Made by a program: the position numbers and the translations under genes
The notes under the pieces: generated by a model
Told to the model about the DNA's origin: nothing
Databases searched by the model: none
The model's input: the letters and a program-made list of their open reading frames with translations, nothing else
DNA from: Conexibacter sp.
GTDB taxonomy: Bacteria; Actinomycetota; Thermoleophilia; Solirubrobacterales; Solirubrobacteraceae
Assembly (NCBI GenBank): GCA_025964325.1
Contig: JAOPZA010000072.1
Span: forward strand, 1-64,000
Direction: 5' to 3'
Length of the DNA: 64,000 nt
Shown: positions 62,908-64,000 of the stretch, one piece after another
Numbering within the stretch: position 1 is the first letter of the stretch
How the letters are laid out: every line of letters starts with the position of its first letter

Positions 62908-63477
62908 TCAGCCGCAGCAGGTGCACCCCACCTCGGGGATGCAGCAGATCCAGCCGATGTTCTCCCTCGCGCACGGACAGCAGATGTCGTTCCCAAAGCA
63001 GCACACGGTCGGCGAGCACTGGAGCGTTCCAGGTGGGCAGGTGGCCACCCCGGGCGTCGTCTCGATCGGGGGAGCGGAGGGCCCCTCGCAGCTGTTGAGC
63101 CGGCAGCCGGCCAGGTCCTGGCCGAGCTTCTCGTGGCGGCGCATCACGCAGCCGAGCTTCTGGGCGGCGCTGACGGGCGACGCCTTGCCCTTGTTCTTCC
63201 CCTTCTTGCGGCGAACCACCTTGCCCTCGGGATTGCCGGTCCGCAGGCAGTTCTCGACGCCTCTGTTGTTGCTGATGATCATCCGGTTGAGGCACCCCTG
63301 ACAGACCGACGTGGCCGCCACGGCCTCCAGGCGCAGGGCCGCGTGCGCGATGCCGCGCGAGGCGAGTGGCGAAGCCACGACGAACGCGACCGCCGCGCCG
63401 GCCAGTGCGTCGCGGCGCGACAGCCCGCGCTCGTTTGCGACGGCGGCCATGGAGACCTTGTCGAACCAGTGGGTCAC
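62908..63477 (-). CDS. Tat-exported cysteine-rich protein (18 Cys)
   Basis: 189 residues. A twin-arginine signal peptide (LSRRDALAGAAVAFVVASPLA, cut to SRRDAL as the key motif, cleavage near residue 46) leads to a mature protein with 18 cysteines. Six are spread in the first 85 residues; twelve are packed in the last 45 as CPPGT, then CCFGNDICCPC, then GWICC, then GCTCCG. A Lys-rich linker (RRKKGKNKGK) lies in between. The final part resembles granulin-type or methylamine-dehydrogenase-light-chain-type disulfide clusters, but only one Trp is present, so a tryptophan tryptophylquinone cannot form. The GTG start overlaps the upstream stop (GTGA). It is the third gene of a set with a thioredoxin-like protein. 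Confidence 0.75.
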   Translation of the reverse strand: MTHWFDKVSMAAVANERGLSRRDALAGAAVAFVVASPLASRGIAHAALRLEAVAATSVCQGCLNRMIISNNRGVENCLRTGNPEGKVVRRKKGKNKGKASPVSAAQKLGCVMRRHEKLGQDLAGCRLNSCEGPSAPPIETTPGVATCPPGTLQCSPTVCCFGNDICCPCARENIGWICCIPEVGCTCCG

Positions 63478-63857
63478 GTGATCGCGTTCGTCGCCTTGGC
63501 CAGGTCCGCCGCCGCCGCTTCCGTCTGGTCGGCGGCGTCGGTGATGCGGCTCAGACCCTCGTCGGTCGCATTGCTCCGGAGTCCTCTCGCGAACAGCGCC
63601 AGGCCGCCGTCGAGGCGCTTGATGGCGTCGAGCACGTCGGCCTTGGAGCCCGAAGACGTGTGGATCGCACGGATGCGCCGTCCCAGCCGCCCGTAGAACC
63701 CGCGCGCCTCGCGGATGCCGTCGAACGCCGAGCTCCCGACCTGGACGTCCGGGTCCTGAACCCGCAGGCCGTCACCGATCTTGCTCATGCTCTCGGCCAG
63801 GGTGGCGCTCGACGTCTCGAGCAGCCTTCTGAGCTCGCGCGCCCCCGGGTCAGCCAT
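63474..63857 (-). CDS. 127-residue helical protein, unknown function
   Basis: 127 residues from ATG 63857. It is almost all alpha-helical by composition, with no cysteine, signal or membrane segment. Segments such as RELRRLLETSSATLAESMSKIGDG and EGLSRITDAADQTEAAAADLAKA could form coiled coils or a four-helix bundle. I do not recognise a family. Its first eight bases overlap the end of the thioredoxin-like gene and its last four overlap the Cys-rich gene, so all three are probably translated together. Confidence 0.65.
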   Translation of the reverse strand: MADPGARELRRLLETSSATLAESMSKIGDGLRVQDPDVQVGSSAFDGIREARGFYGRLGRRIRAIHTSSGSKADVLDAIKRLDGGLALFARGLRSNATDEGLSRITDAADQTEAAAADLAKATNAIT

Positions 63858-64000
63858 CCGCGCGTCCTTCGACCCGCACGAGCCGGAGCTCGCCGAACAT
63901 CTCGTCCAGCAGCGCCATGACGCGGTGGGTCCCGAGCGCCGGCTCACTCGCGACGCGGCCGGCAGCGTCGAGCACGACGGCTCCCGGCATCCCGGTGACG
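63850..64000 (-). CDS. Thioredoxin/MauD-like protein, C-terminal part
   Basis: Only the last 49 residues are in the window: VTGMPGAVVLDAAGRVASEP, then ALGTHRVMALLDEMFGELRL. The cis-Pro loop (TGMPG) followed by a strand with a D-x-x-G turn is characteristic of thioredoxin-fold proteins of the TlpA/MauD type. The active-site CxxC would be off the right edge. The stop TGA overlaps the start of the helical-protein gene. Confidence 0.6.
   Translation of the reverse strand, partial: VTGMPGAVVLDAAGRVASEPALGTHRVMALLDEMFGELRLVRVEGRADG

Noticed and set aside
62908..63477. Methylamine dehydrogenase light chain
   Set aside because: Tat signal, CPPGT and many Cys are reminiscent, but the mature protein has a single Trp, so the two-Trp cofactor cannot be made.

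Overview
The window is very GC-rich and densely coded, with many GTG starts, short intergenic gaps and frequent stop/start overlaps. The gene content suggests a soil actinobacterium of the class Thermoleophilia (order Solirubrobacterales, Conexibacter-like). Pointers are large PKD-type surface proteins, small secreted Ala/Gly-rich proteins, a BTAD/NB-ARC/TPR regulator, many SDR and Rossmann enzymes, a group III truncated haemoglobin and an actinobacterial-style LigC plus LigD-polymerase pair. The taxonomic call is inference; no rRNA or other marker is present. I saw no tRNA, rRNA, CRISPR array, prophage or replication origin. The only intact mobile element is one IS481-family insertion sequence.

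Left part (1-13.9 kb): lipid and acyl-CoA genes on the minus strand (PlsC-like acyltransferase, enoyl-CoA hydratase relative, one-domain biotin carrier, and the 3' remnant of an MFS exporter). Then come a glycosyltransferase, a BioF/KBL-type alpha-oxoamine synthase with a tiny coupled leader ORF, and a lone ABC ATPase. A two-component system follows, divergent from a secreted Asp/Thr/Ser-repeat protein. Next are a membrane-bound spermidine-synthase-like protein, rubredoxin, a Nudix hydrolase, an epimerase and an aldo/keto reductase relative.

Middle (14-41 kb): a small surface protein, the IS481 element, aquaporin Z, an LppX/LprG-like lipoprotein, and a lipoprotein PQQ dehydrogenase with a fused cytochrome c domain and the Asp signature of lanthanide-type quinoproteins. 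Further on are glmS, a metallo-beta-lactamase-fold hydrolase, a PIN protein, a secreted TAP-type hydrolase, a tandem two-copper cupredoxin, an SDR, a truncated haemoglobin and a 1948-residue PKD surface protein. A phosphoribosyltransferase/erythromycin-esterase fusion sits next to a dienelactone-hydrolase-like protein. A PfkB kinase is followed by a convergent DNA ligase / LigD-type polymerase pair.

Right part (41-64 kb): a BTAD-NB-ARC-TPR regulator precedes a berberine-bridge-type flavin oxidase and a methyltransferase. A multi-TM protein, a sedolisin (S53) protease, a collagen-like protein and a BrkB-like membrane protein follow. Then a class III aminotransferase and an epimerase overlap (GTGA) and lie next to a cellulose-synthase-like enzyme with a PilZ domain. 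A GH15 enzyme, an MFS transporter and an acetyltransferase-like gene with a near-consensus promoter come next. The right edge holds an overlapping three-gene set, running off the window: a thioredoxin/MauD-like protein, a 127-residue helical protein and a Tat-exported protein with 18 cysteines. This set, the lanthanide-type quinoprotein and its structured leader are the parts I would look at first.
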